64,000 bases of DNA from Argentina anserina (Eukaryota; Streptophyta; Magnoliopsida; Rosales; Rosaceae): the NCBI RefSeq assembly GCF_933775445.1, contig NC_065877.1:27404001-27468000 (forward strand). Reading direction: 5' to 3'. Shown here one piece after another: positions 1 through 10,753 of the stretch. The notes under the pieces are model-generated. The model was not told the DNA's origin. It saw nothing but the letters and a program-made list of their open reading frames with translations, and made no database searches. The translations under genes were made by a program, and so were the position numbers. The stretch's first letter is position 1. Each line of letters opens with the position of its first letter.

Positions 1-2230
1 AAGGTTAAATATCTTATTTCTAATTATGTGCCAGCCCATAAAATGTCTAAACTGTATGTGGCCGTTGTAAATCAATTATCTACTGTGTCTCTTCCTAGTA
101 AAGTACAAGACGCCATGATGGATGAAGAGTGGATGAAGCAATGACGATTGAGATTAGAGGTGGCAAGTGGGCTGAAAAGCCCAACCTCGGCACATGCCCG
201 GCCCGTTAAAAATAGACCTGAGCCCATTAGCGGCCCAGCCCGTCCCGAGCCCATTATTGTAATGGGCCGAGAAATTTTAGCCCATGAGCCTGAGCCCGTT
301 TTGGGCCCGGCACAACCCGGTCACAATAAGTTCATGGGTCGGCCCGTAAACACATAATTTTATATTATTTATATAAATATTTAAACAATTATAATAATGA
401 TAATTGAATATTAAATCTTTCAAATATAAACCTCTTGATTATTTTATTATTTTAATTATATTATGTCTCAAATATCATTAAAGTAGTGATAAAAATCCTA
501 GTTTTGACATATGTAACGTTTTAAAAATAAGATTATCAAATGTGTTCTAACTATTATAAATATTTATATAAAAAAATTCTAATTACATAATATTTTTATG
601 TTAATTGTGTCTTATAATCCTAATGGGTCGAGCCAGCCCGCTTCTTGGTCTTGCACAGGCCTGATCCCGACCCGACATGAGATTGGGCAGTGGGCCGGGT
701 TGGGCTTAATATTTATGATATTGGACCGGCTCGTTTGCCACCTCTAGTTGAGATGGATGCTCTTGAAAATAATAAGTGGGAGTTAGTGTCATTAACACCG
801 GAAAGAAAACCATTGGTTGTAGGTGGGTGTATACAATGAAGCATAATTCAAATGGTTCAGTAGACAGGTACAAGGCAAGATTAGTGGCTAAAGTCTATAC
901 TCAGAAATATGGAGTGGATTGATGAGACATTTGCACCTGTGGCAAAAATCACACAATTTGGGTACTTCTTTCATTAGCTATGAATCTTGATTGGCCACTA
1001 CAATAGTTTGATGTTAAGAATGCATTCTTGTATAATATAATGATCTGCATGAAGAGGCTTATATGGATTTGCTTCATGGATATGCAACTTCCACTGGAGA
1101 ACAAGTGGTTTGCAAATTGAAGAAGTCTCTTTATGGTTTGAAACAGTCTCTAAGAGCTTGGTTTGGCCGGTTCACCAAGTTCATGAAAAAAATCGGATAC
1201 CATCAAAGCAATTTAAATCACACTCTGTTTTTAAAACATCGTTATGGTAAAGTTATTGCCTTGATTATTTATGTTGATGATACGGTTGTGACATGTGATA
1301 ACATTGAGGAGATACAAAATTTGCAAGGTCAGTTATCTTCTAAATTTGAGATGAAAGATTTAGGTAGTTTGAAATATTTTTTGAGAATTGAAGTTGCTTG
1401 TGGGAAAGACTGTATTATGTTGAGTCAAAGGAAGTATGTACTAGACTTGTTGGAGGAGACATGTATGCTTGAGTGTAAAGCTGCATATACTCTTATTGAG
1501 CAAAATCATCGATTAACAGAGTATGTGGACCAGGTACCAACGAATAAAGCAAGATATCAGATATTAGTTGGTCGGTTATTTATTTGTCTCACACTAGACC
1601 TGATCTAGCCTATGTAGCTAGTGTGGTGAGCCAGTATATGCATAATCCTAGTGAGGTTGATATGGATGATGTATTTCGTATCTTGAAATATTTGAAGTCT
1701 GATCCTGGAAAAAGGATTATTTTTTTCTTAAAACTATCACTTAGATGTTTTCGGTTACACTGATGTAGACTGGGCAAGTAATATTACACACCGTAGGTTT
1801 ACTTTGGGTTATTTTACATTATTTAGTGGTAACTTAGTCACTTGGAAGAGTAAGAAGTAGAAGGTTGTGGCTCGTTCTAGTGTAGAAGCAGAGTATAGAG
1901 GAACACGAGGCCTTTGTGAGATGTTGTGGTTGAGGAACTTGTTAAGAGACTTGGGATTCAAGTAGAGAAAAGCTATGACACTTTATTGTGATAATAAGGC
2001 TACAATTGAAATCGCCCATAATCATATTCAGCATGATCGAACAAAACATGTGGAAGTAGAGTCACATTTTATAAAGGAGAATTTGGATAGCCAGATTATC
2101 TTCTTTCTGTTTGTCCCTACAGAGGAGCATTTGGCTGATATTCTTACGAATGTTCTTTCTAGTAAAGCCTTTCATAACTCACTTGACAAATTAGGCATTC
2201 CAAATTTGTATGCAACAACTTGAGGGGGAG
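1..2230 (+). mobile_element. Decayed Ty1/copia pol (reverse transcriptase-RNase H part)
   Basis: Degenerate 3' half of a Ty1/copia polyprotein, running into the window from the left. The start of the reverse-transcriptase domain is readable at about 1-146 and resumes after 754 ([12 protein letters not shown]). The YVDD catalytic motif is at 1270-1281, and the RNase H segment CDNKATIEIAHN lies in 1975-2223 with the usual copia ending ADILTN...FHNSLDKLG. Frameshifts (around 140, 900-1060 and 1600) and in-frame stops split it into pieces of 181 and 82 codons, so it encodes no working protein. A purine-rich polypurine tract follows immediately, and the 592-bp hAT MITE at 155-746 interrupts the RT region. 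Assignment to copia is firm from domain order (RT then RNase H at the 3' end) and the YVDD motif; the lineage was not determined. Confidence 0.93.
155..746. mobile_element. hAT-type MITE inserted in copia pol
   Basis: A 592-bp non-autonomous element with 12-bp perfect terminal inverted repeats TAGAGGTGGCAA (155-166) and TTGCCACCTCTA (735-746). It is flanked by an 8-bp duplication ATTGAGAT (147-154) / GTTGAGAT (747-754) with one mismatch. Eight-base target duplications and TAGRGGTGGCAA-like ends are hallmarks of plant hAT elements. Both subterminal regions are rich in GGCCCG/CGGGCC words (roughly 180-345 and 628-735), which form complementary arms; the middle is AT-rich with no coding capacity. 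Removing it rejoins the copia reverse-transcriptase reading, so it inserted after the copia element. Confidence 0.92.
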
Positions 2231-2335
2231 TGTTGGCGTGAGTTATGTGTGGTAATATGATTGTAAATATTGTAATTTGTGGTAAGAGTATTGTAATTAG
2301 TTTCCCAATAGGTTTCTTTGTATCTTGTATATTGT
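2219..2335 (+). repeat. Polypurine tract and start of copia 3' LTR (truncated)
   Basis: The sequence TTGAGGGGGAGTG just after the RNase H stop is the typical copia polypurine tract. The LTR begins at 2231 with TGTTGGCGTG. The LTR-like, T-rich sequence is recognisable for about 100 bp, then changes character near 2335 (CGACTCAAAAGTCACC), where another repeat appears to have replaced or interrupted it. I found no matching 5' LTR inside the window. Confidence 0.75.
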
Positions 2336-2896
2336 CGACTCAAAAGTCACCCTCAAGTATAAGGGTCAAGTTATAGTGTAGTAGGATTGTGAGTAGGGGA
2401 TGTCGTACTCAAGGGATTGTAAAAACTCTCTCTAGCTAGGAGAACCTAAGGAATGCTAGAAGAATATGCAAATGTAAAAGTCACAAATCAAGGCTCACAA
2501 GTGAACCTAAATTCATGGTGGATATATGCAAGATGGTGTAGTGATTTAAATTTGTTTCGGATGTGGAGTTATTTCTAAAAACTAAATGACTACTTAAAAT
2601 GTAAACTAGGCTATGCTAAACTAGATGTGATGAAATGAATGAGAGTTAGAACTTAAGGTTTCCACCTCCAGCTTCGCTTGTGAACAATGATGCTACTAAA
2701 TTGAATGATGCCACTCTAACTAGCCAATTTCTCTCCTTGTATCCCTCTTGGGTATGACAAGGGATAATCTCCTTTGTTGGTATCAAGTAACCCCTCTCAG
2801 GTGTAGTACTTAACTACTTAAGTCATGCATATGAATCCGGTTAAGTATCAAAGGCATTACCCTAAGTGCATAAAGTTTAGAGATGAAGAAATCATG

Positions 2897-3090
2897 CAAA
2901 CCAACCATGTTTATCTCTAAGTGATTGTAGTTCACAACTCTAACATGCACATATGATATGCTATCATCATTCAAACAACTAAGGTTAATCAAGCAAACCA
3001 AGCATGTTTATCTCTAAGTGATTATAGTTCACAACTCTAACATGCACATATGATATGCTATCATCCTTCAAACAACTAAGGTTAATCAAG
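2897..3090. repeat. 97-bp tandem duplication
   Basis: Units 2897-2993 and 2994-3090 are near-identical (differences include CCAACCATG/CCAAGCATG and GATTGTAG/GATTATAG). Both contain TTATCTCTAAGTGAT and CAACTAAGGTTAATCAAGC. It lies in non-coding repeat-like DNA. Confidence 0.9.
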
Positions 3091-3675
3091 CTTTAATAAT
3101 TCATCATGTCATGGCAAACAATCATACCCAATTGATTAAGTTTAAACATGAATGTTCAACTTTTGAACTAGCATATTAGAGTGCTAAAGAAAAGTGCATC
3201 AAACAAAATATTTATATCAATGTCACACAAGATTGGCTATGGCTTTCACCCTAGCCCCAGCAAACTAACTACTCACTCATAAGCAAATACACAATGTTCA
3301 ACATGTTTATGAACATCAAAGTAAAGAGATAGTAGAGAGGTGACTAGTGAATCTCAAGTTAGGGATGATGTGGATGAACTCATGGAGGTCTTGACATGGT
3401 GGTGATGAAGGTGGTAGTGATGGAGATCCTCAAATGATGCTAGACACTTCTTTTTCCTCCTTGCTTGATGATGGTGTATGAAAAATAATGGATGATGAGG
3501 TGATGAAACTTGGTATTTTTAGAATTAGATGGGTAGATGGAAATGTTTTCTTCCTCTCTTTCTCTTGGTGGTGATGGAGATGGTGGTGATGGTGATGGAG
3601 GTTTTTGTATAAGAGAATGGTGGTAGAAAAAATAGAGAAAAATGAGAGATAATAGTGTATTGAGTGGGGTGGTTG

Positions 3676-4010
3676 GTTATGGAAGAAGTGAGTGATAAAG
3701 AAAGAAGTGGGTGATCATGGAAGAAGTGAGTGATAAAGGAGGAAGTGTGTGATCATAAAAGAAGTGAGTGATAAAGAAGAAAGTGGGTGATCATGGAAGA
3801 AGTGAGTGATAAAGGAGGAAGTGGGTGATCATAGAAGAAGATGTGTGATAAAGGAGGGAAGTGAGTGATCATGAAAGAAGTGGGTGATCATGAAAGAAGT
3901 GGGTGATAAAGAAGAAAGTGAATGATCATAGAACAAGTGGGTGATCATGGAGGAAATGAATGATCATGGAAGAAGTGAGTGATAAAAGAGGAAGTGAGTG
4001 GATGACTAGA
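3676..4010. repeat. Minisatellite of about 34-bp units built from GAAGTGRGTGAT
   Basis: About ten imperfect head-to-tail copies. Each alternates a GAAGTGAGTGATAAAG half with a GAAGTGGGTGATCATG half, drifting by point changes. It lies within a purine-biased tract that starts near 3400. No coding frame is maintained. Confidence 0.88.
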
Positions 4011-5379
4011 TAATGATGGACCTAGAGGTGATGATTACACACAAAATCAAATCAGTTTTTTGCATAATATAGGTATGGATTTTTGGACAATGGTCAACCA
4101 TGATTTTATGAGAAAGAGAGAAAAGTAGTGTAGTTAAATCTCAACTAAAAAGATGAGATCTAGTTGTGATAGAACAATGTGTTGCTCCTCCATAAAATTA
4201 GCCGGAAAATGCATGGCACTACCAAAAATGGTGGTGCTCCGCCATAATAGTGCCACTAAAAGTGGTGGTGTTCGGAATATTACCGGAATTTGACATTTTT
4301 CTCTTATTATCAAGATATTCTACAAAATATAGAAATGTATTAGTTTAAATTAAATTAAGCACATAGAATAAGTAAATTCTATGTTTTAGGGCATTATGAT
4401 ATATGAGAATTATGATCCAACATATATTAACTCTATTCGTAAAGCAAAGTAATACAATTTAGAAATTCCCAAAATCTTGTTCTTCTTGCCTACTATGTCT
4501 AAGCTAGTAATTACTCATGACTCGAGGTCTCGAGTTGTAGATTGTGTACCGCCAAAGTTTACGATTCCAAATATTTATAGGCAAGTTAAAGTGGATATTT
4601 TGACTAGTGTTAGTAATTATCCGCTTGGTTCTCAAATTATGCGTGAGATTCCTCCATAACGTGGAAATGTGCTTACGCCTACTACGAACTCTGAGTAGGC
4701 TGATTTCGCCTCATTCGAATCCATCTCAAGAGGATTTTTAATCCACCTCAAGCAAATCTCTCCAGACTCCCCTCATTCAAATATGTCTTGAACGGTTTCG
4801 CCGTAGCAAGATCCTTCCTCAAAAATAAGTATGATGATCGACAAGATTCCTTGTGCTAATAACAACGATCTCATAAGTTTAACCCCCAAAACCAGTCTAC
4901 ACAAGTAACACAAGTGTGGGTCATTGGACCTTACTACTAAGGCGCTGCGCCAGAAACACATACGCCGAAGTGCCCGGTACTACATGTATTGGAGAACATG
5001 CAACAGCAATTATGAAGCCCATATCTTTCAAATAAGCCCCGCTTTAGGATAATACTTTCCCAGAAATTTTGCCATGGAGAAACTTGGCAGAAATGTGACC
5101 TTCAAGTTTATGTGTGGTTGATAAACATGACAAGAATTTAGTGGTATAGTCAATTAGACAATTAGTAACTGCCCACAATTACATGGAATGTTCAACACTT
5201 GTGCCTCATTCTCTTAAAAGCTCAGACCTTTTATGAACATAAATCAAAAGAATGTTATTCCAATTTCCAACACATTTTTGTTTTTCCTTACAAGATGATC
5301 TGAACCTGAAAACCATTCACACTCATCCTGTGACATTCATATTCCAGTTGCCCAAGTAACATCCCCAAAAACTCCACTC

Positions 5380-6888
5380 CTAAAGTGAACCCTGTTCAGT
5401 TAGTTGATCTCCATTGATATCCACTCCTAGGCCAAAAGCATCCCCCAAGTTTATAGTCCTGGTCATTGTTCTCCTTCCAATGCCTCCATTCCCCTTCCTC
5501 ATCATAGCAGCAAACTCACCATAATCTATCTGCCCATCATTGTCCTGATCAATCTCCTTGATCATATCCTCCAGATGCACCTCCCCCAATCCAAACTCTA
5601 CACAAGCTTGTGTGAGCTCATCGATGGTTATGAACCCGCTTCCATCTTTGTCGAAAAATGAGAATGCTGACAGCAAATTCTCCTCCCTCTCCAACTTGTT
5701 CAGGTGCACAGTCGCTGCAAGAAACTCCCCATAGTCAATAGTCCCATTGTTGTCAATGTCAGCTGCGTCCATTAGATCCTTGATCTCACTCTCCATCAGC
5801 TCAGACCCCACTTTCCTCAGACCCTCCTTCAGCTCCTCAAATGTGATGCTCCCACTGTCATCTGCATCAATCATCTTGAACAGCTCCCTCAGCCCGCCAA
5901 TCTCCTCCTCGGATAGTCTCTCCGCGATGACCCTCAGCGCCATCTTCTTCAGCTTGTTCATTGCAGAGAACTGCTTCAACCTCGAAAGCACAGCCGAGTC
6001 CAGAGGCTTATCGGGAGCAATGGTGTCGTCTATGATCCAAGGGTGACACAACACCTGATGAGCAGTGATTCTCTTTCTCGGGTTCCTCTCAAGCATCTTG
6101 GCGATCAAGTCTTTAGCACTGCTGGAAATCGCAGGCCAGGGCTCGGATTCAAAGTCCAACCTCGACTGCAGAATCTGCCTGAAGATCCCAATCTCAGTCT
6201 CAGCCCAAAATGGTGGCACCCCACTAAGCAATATATACAAGATCACTCCTGCACTCCACACATCCGACTCAGGCCCGTAGTGCTTGCACAGCACTTCAGG
6301 GGCAACATAATAAGGACTTCCCACAACATCAGAGAAGACTTCACCTGGCTTGTAAAAAACGGAAAGCCCGAAATCCGTAGCCTTGAGAGCAGAGTCTTCC
6401 TCCTCATTATCGAACAAGAAATTCTCAGGCTTCAGATCACGGTGCATGACACCTAAAGAATGACAAGCTTCCACAACTCCCACAATAGTCTTGATCAGCA
6501 TTGCAGCCTCCCTCTCGCTGTATTGGCCCTTCTTGACTATCCGATCAAAGAGCTCTCCACCTTTGCAGAGATCCATGACCAGGTGAACAGAGCCGGGGTC
6601 TTCATAGGTTCCCCGGATTCTGACAACATGTGGGTGTTCCGACAAATGGTGCATGATCTGAATCTCCCTCCAGACATCTTCGTAGTCTTCTTTGCAGAGG
6701 AGCTTGCGCTTGGGGATGGACTTGCAGGCGAAGTCTAGGCCTGTGGACTTGTCAGTGCAGAGGTAGGTGGTGCCAAACTGACCCTGGCCGAGGATCTTGC
6801 CCAGGGTGTAGAGATCAGTGAGGTTTTGGGTCTGGTAGGGTAGGACCCATTTAGGGTTGGATGGTGTGGCCGAGCTTGATTTCTTCAT
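5380..6888 (-). CDS. Calcium-dependent protein kinase (CDPK/CPK), intronless
   Basis: A 502-residue calcium-dependent protein kinase: a Ser/Thr kinase fused to a calmodulin-like calcium sensor, acting in calcium signalling. Residues about 27-285 are the kinase: glycine loop GQGQFG (34-39), catalytic Lys56, HRDLKPEN (149-156), DFG (172-174), APE (196-198). The junction/autoinhibitory segment is about 290-325. Four EF-hands start at Asp341, Asp377, Asp413 and Asp447, all with intact loop ligands. The tail has the LGDAFG motif seen in group II CDPKs; overall it looks closest to CPK29-like proteins, from memory. The first ATG gives MKKSSSATP, so the N-terminal Gly needed for myristoylation is absent and a membrane anchor is not evident. 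The whole coding region is one open frame, whereas most plant CDPK genes have several introns. No key residue is missing. Confidence 0.96.
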   Translation of the reverse strand: MKKSSSATPSNPKWVLPYQTQNLTDLYTLGKILGQGQFGTTYLCTDKSTGLDFACKSIPKRKLLCKEDYEDVWREIQIMHHLSEHPHVVRIRGTYEDPGSVHLVMDLCKGGELFDRIVKKGQYSEREAAMLIKTIVGVVEACHSLGVMHRDLKPENFLFDNEEEDSALKATDFGLSVFYKPGEVFSDVVGSPYYVAPEVLCKHYGPESDVWSAGVILYILLSGVPPFWAETEIGIFRQILQSRLDFESEPWPAISSSAKDLIAKMLERNPRKRITAHQVLCHPWIIDDTIAPDKPLDSAVLSRLKQFSAMNKLKKMALRVIAERLSEEEIGGLRELFKMIDADDSGSITFEELKEGLRKVGSELMESEIKDLMDAADIDNNGTIDYGEFLAATVHLNKLEREENLLSAFSFFDKDGSGFITIDELTQACVEFGLGEVHLEDMIKEIDQDNDGQIDYGEFAAMMRKGNGGIGRRTMTRTINLGDAFGLGVDINGDQLTEQGSL

Positions 6889-7741
6889 TGGTGTAACAGA
6901 TCTGGGAGAGATGGGGTTGGGAAGAAGAAGATGATGATGACACAGAGAGAGGCAATAAAAAACTGAAGCCTGCAGACTTTCTTGACTAAGATTGGGTCTT
7001 TTGTCTAGTCTAGTCTTCTCCTATAACGTGACTCCCATACCACATGTAATAGTCATATTATCTTTTTTTTTGTTATGGTATAAATTTAGTACAGATTAGA
7101 CCTAGTACTATACTACTAATTAAGATCTCAATTGTACTTATTTTGTATAATAAGTTGATAAGAATTGAACGATAGAGTGGACGATATTAGGTTTGAGAAG
7201 GGTGATGACTGATGAGCACCCACGCTGTTGTATTTTAATTCCAGTTTTTTTTTGTAAAAACTGCTGTAAATTCTTTCAATTGTTGCAAGGAACCAACCAG
7301 GCAACCACATACAAATCAATTGTACTATAGTTTCTTAATCTGATTGAGATACTTTTGAGAATTATACTTTTTCCAGTTTTGTATATTGATCTTATTCATG
7401 CGGTCATGCCCTTATGTTTACCCAAAGTCTTGTACATTAGTCAAGTATGAAGCGCAAATACGTCTGATCATATTATTTATACACAATTGTCAATAAACAG
7501 GATGACAGTAGATGTTTTGAGAACTTGTCACTTAATCAAAACAATTAACCTCTTAAGGTTGGGAAATTGAGTTTGTAATCTCAAGAGAATAGGTGGTGTT
7601 AGGTACAATCAAATTTTTTGACAGAACTAACCACAGTAGCATTCATATCTTGTGTAAAAATTGTTACTGCAAAACTAAACTTGATACAACCGGGTTTCAT
7701 TCTCCATGTACCCGGTTTCATTCTCCATGTATCTTACAAAA
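6889..7741. other. Spacer: CDPK promoter side and CIA30 3' flank
   Basis: Both neighbours are on the minus strand, so this holds the upstream region of the CDPK gene and the 3' flank of the CIA30 gene. AT-rich; no coding frame of interest. The part near 7740 contains a 20-21-bp tandem duplication (CCCGGTTTCATTCTCCATGT twice, around 7690-7731), probably in the CIA30 3' UTR. Confidence 0.6.
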
Positions 7742-10700
7742 TCACTCTGTTCTTAAAGCTTTTATCCAATCAATTTCGAGTTTGAAATCACCTGGACCAG
7801 ATCTAGCACCTGGCACACCTCCTTCTGCATTCACCGAGAGAGACATGCCAAGAACGCGGGCAGGATTCATTTCCATCTCAGCGTCTATAACATTCCCTTT
7901 CCATGTTGGTAGATAACGAGAAAGAGGGATCTGGAAGATGATGCAAAAATGGGCAGAATTAGATCTGAACAAGGTAGTTATTGCTCCAACAAATGCGTAA
8001 GCTGTCACATTGGCCTGGTGTGGTGCTAATTTATTTATGTGCTATTTAGTTTTAGTTTTTGTTCACTCCACATCAGATGACAAACAGTATTATATGCTAG
8101 GGAGAATAACATTTACCCTAGTTTTTTGGTACAGAGGCAGCAAATTATGAGAAAACAAACTAGAAAAGGCCCGAGCAAAACACATTGAGATAAGTAAAAC
8201 TTGCCTTTGCAATGTACCAGTTGTCTTTGGGGACAAAAACAAAAGCCTGCCATATATTATCTTCATCTTGTCCAGGGGAATTTACCCAGTTCTCAGTGTA
8301 GATCTGCAAATGCAAGTCTAACCGTAAATTTGGAATAGTGAAAAGAAAAGGAAAAAAAAAAGACGGAAGTAATATGGAAAGTACAAAACCATTCAGCTCT
8401 CTCAGTACTTTTAAGATACGAATAATTACCGTAGATATGTAGGATCTTCCATCACCTTTAACTTTTAGTGATATGGTATCATATGCATCCAGATCAATGA
8501 AGCCATTAAACTGCAGAAGAACAATGCATTTCAAACTAATGCAAAGTTGCAAACATGTTTTATGTGAATACCAGTATGCTGCAATTATTTCACTCCATAA
8601 TTTTGTGCTGTTTAAAGCGGAAATACATCCTAAAAAATTATAAACAATTTGCATTGTGGTTGTCACAGATACAAGCAACAATATTCAGGTCCAACTCAAG
8701 TCTGAATTTGAAAAACAATATAAGATCTGCATCTTTACGAATCAACAGTTCCAAGAAAAGTAAGAGACTGTCATACATGAAATTCACATCAAGAATAAGA
8801 AAATGGTGCATGGCCCTAAAACCAAATAGGAACAATCACATACTGTTATACTTTAAGCCAATTAGGAATAATCATTTAATAACAAAGTGCTACATGATAG
8901 CTTAAAGCCCTAAAATGTTGTAAATACCGTTCAACCTTTTTCGACCGCATTCCACAAAAGCCACTCCTGTTCATCTTCCATTTTGAACCCTCAGCAAAAT
9001 CCGAAGAAAGGTTACCTGAGAAAATACCTGATGCAGAAGGTAAAAGTGAGAATAGATTATTATCTAAGTCCATAACAATCAACTAGTTTATTGAGGTTTC
9101 ACAAACTTTGAAAATTTCAGAAGTTATATTGGTATCTTAATTTTGCCAGCACGGTCATGACAATGTCTAGCAACTTGTAAAAGTCATCGATTTTTATGCA
9201 TGAATCAGACTTCCAGAAACTGTGATAGGCTTCCATAAGCATAGAATACTTACCACTGGGTCCATTTCCAGTATCTGTGATTTCTAAAGATGCTGAGGAC
9301 AACCCTGCAAAATCAATAGACAATTGCAATAGCATACTTTAAGATAGGTGTTGATCACTATCATCCCTTGGAGTTTGATTGCTCAAGTCCAACACATTAC
9401 TAATAAATCCTCATCAAAATTAACTTAAAGAGCAATATACATGCCAACTTATCTATGGCAATATCATACATAAATTAAAGAAAATGGCCAATGAACTGTT
9501 ACAACTGCTTGTTCTGGATTTAAACAATGAACTGTTACCTTTTCTTTATCTTGTTAATCAGAAGTTGATTTTCATTTCTGTAACATAATTGTTTGCAGCT
9601 TTTGTATATAATTAGATTTCAGCAAGTTAACTGTTTGCAGTTTACGAGTGTATATAAGTTTTATACAAGTTTTGGGACGCAAGGGTCTTAGAACTTGGAG
9701 CAAGATAACACTTCATATACAGATTTTTATTGCTCAAAAGGGGTAAAGGTTTAGGAGCCATGTTTAGTCTTCACACAAGTAAATCTCAATAAATTACATT
9801 GACATAACTTGTCACATGAAGTGGAACGAAGTGTAGTTCTGACAGATATAGTTATATCCTAGGTTAGAGAAAAACATTATTTCAACAGAAAGGAAAAACT
9901 GACTCCAAGTAGTAAAGTATCTTATTAGCAGTTTGTGTTATACACTGTTACATACAGCCAATATATAGTGACTAGAAAGTTAAAACAGTTTTAGATAAAC
10001 TCTATGTCCTTCACCAGTTGACTTGCCTCCCTCTACTAAAATACAGAGAGAAATCTATGCAATAAATTTTAGTAGCTGAAATACTGGACTAGGATCAGAC
10101 CGGGATAGATCAGCTGGGTCAAAATGAATTGGCTATCTTGAATACACAAGCAGTGATTCATTACTACTTCAACCACAGTACTGCTCAAGAAGTGTGATAT
10201 ATATCAAACTGCTAATATCATTGATATATATTAAAACCCTCCACTAATTCTTCCTTTTTGTAAAACATTGCATATCATTATCAGCTAAATTGACTACAAA
10301 CACAAAGTGAAAACTATCATAGAAATCAATTAATCTATCCAAAAAGAAAACACTGCAGGTCTATCAATCTCGACTGTGAATCAGTTCTAATTTCTAAACT
10401 GCACATTAATTTTTAAATCCTATCAGCTGATTCATTTACACACCTACAAAGGAGAGATCAAAACATGTACCTCCATATTCCGAATCCGAATACAAATGCC
10501 ACTTCTTGAGCTCATCCTTGGAATTGAAATTGAAAATATATCTCTCAGTGGGAGGCACCAGGTCTTCAACATTCCATGTGAGAGCTGAAATTGGCATTCC
10601 AGGCATAAGAAACAAAACACTGAAGATACAAATATTTTGCTGAAATAGAAATATAGAATAGACAGGATCAAAGCTCGTAAAATGTCTGAGTTACACAAAG

Positions 10701-10753
10701 AGGAGTAGAATACCTTTCTTGGTTGCGTGCAACAGTGATCGAAACCTGGACAT
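7742..10753 (-). CDS. Complex I intermediate-associated protein 30 (CIA30/NDUFAF1-like), 7 exons
   Basis: Assembly factor of mitochondrial NADH:ubiquinone oxidoreductase (CIA30 domain, NDUFAF1 family). Coding exons on the minus strand: 10753-10714, 10584-10471, 9304-9254, 9015-8936, 8510-8430, 8303-8205, 7930-7742. They join in frame to 654 nt, giving 217 residues, close to the plant homologues. The start is [13 protein letters not shown]; conserved stretches include [38 protein letters not shown] and [13 protein letters not shown] near the end. The short basic N-terminus could be a mitochondrial signal but is not diagnostic. The last intron (8204-7931) has a GC donor (AAG|GCAAGT); intron 4 uses a weak GTTGAA donor. 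In Arabidopsis, as I recall, its homologue sits beside a SAUR78-type gene and SWA2; both relatives also occur in this window. Confidence 0.93.

Larger units (their letters stand above)
2336..5379. other. Intergenic, repeat-derived DNA left of the CDPK gene
   Basis: No gene is supported here. The first part (about 2336-2880) has the look of non-coding retrotransposon sequence (a CTCAAGGGATTG-type phrase followed by a CTCTCTAGCTAGG-type phrase) but has no coding domain I can name. It contains the 97-bp tandem duplication and the minisatellite listed separately. A 60-codon open frame at 4477-4659 matches nothing I recognise. From about 5000 onward it is probably the 3' flank of the kinase gene. 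Confidence 0.5.

Noticed and set aside
1063..1608. 181-codon frame as a stand-alone gene
   Set aside because: It is a fragment of copia reverse transcriptase with frameshifts on both sides.
5747..6738. Plus-strand open frames of 71-137 codons over the kinase gene
   Set aside because: They are antisense shadows of the CDPK coding sequence; the minus strand carries all conserved kinase and EF-hand motifs.
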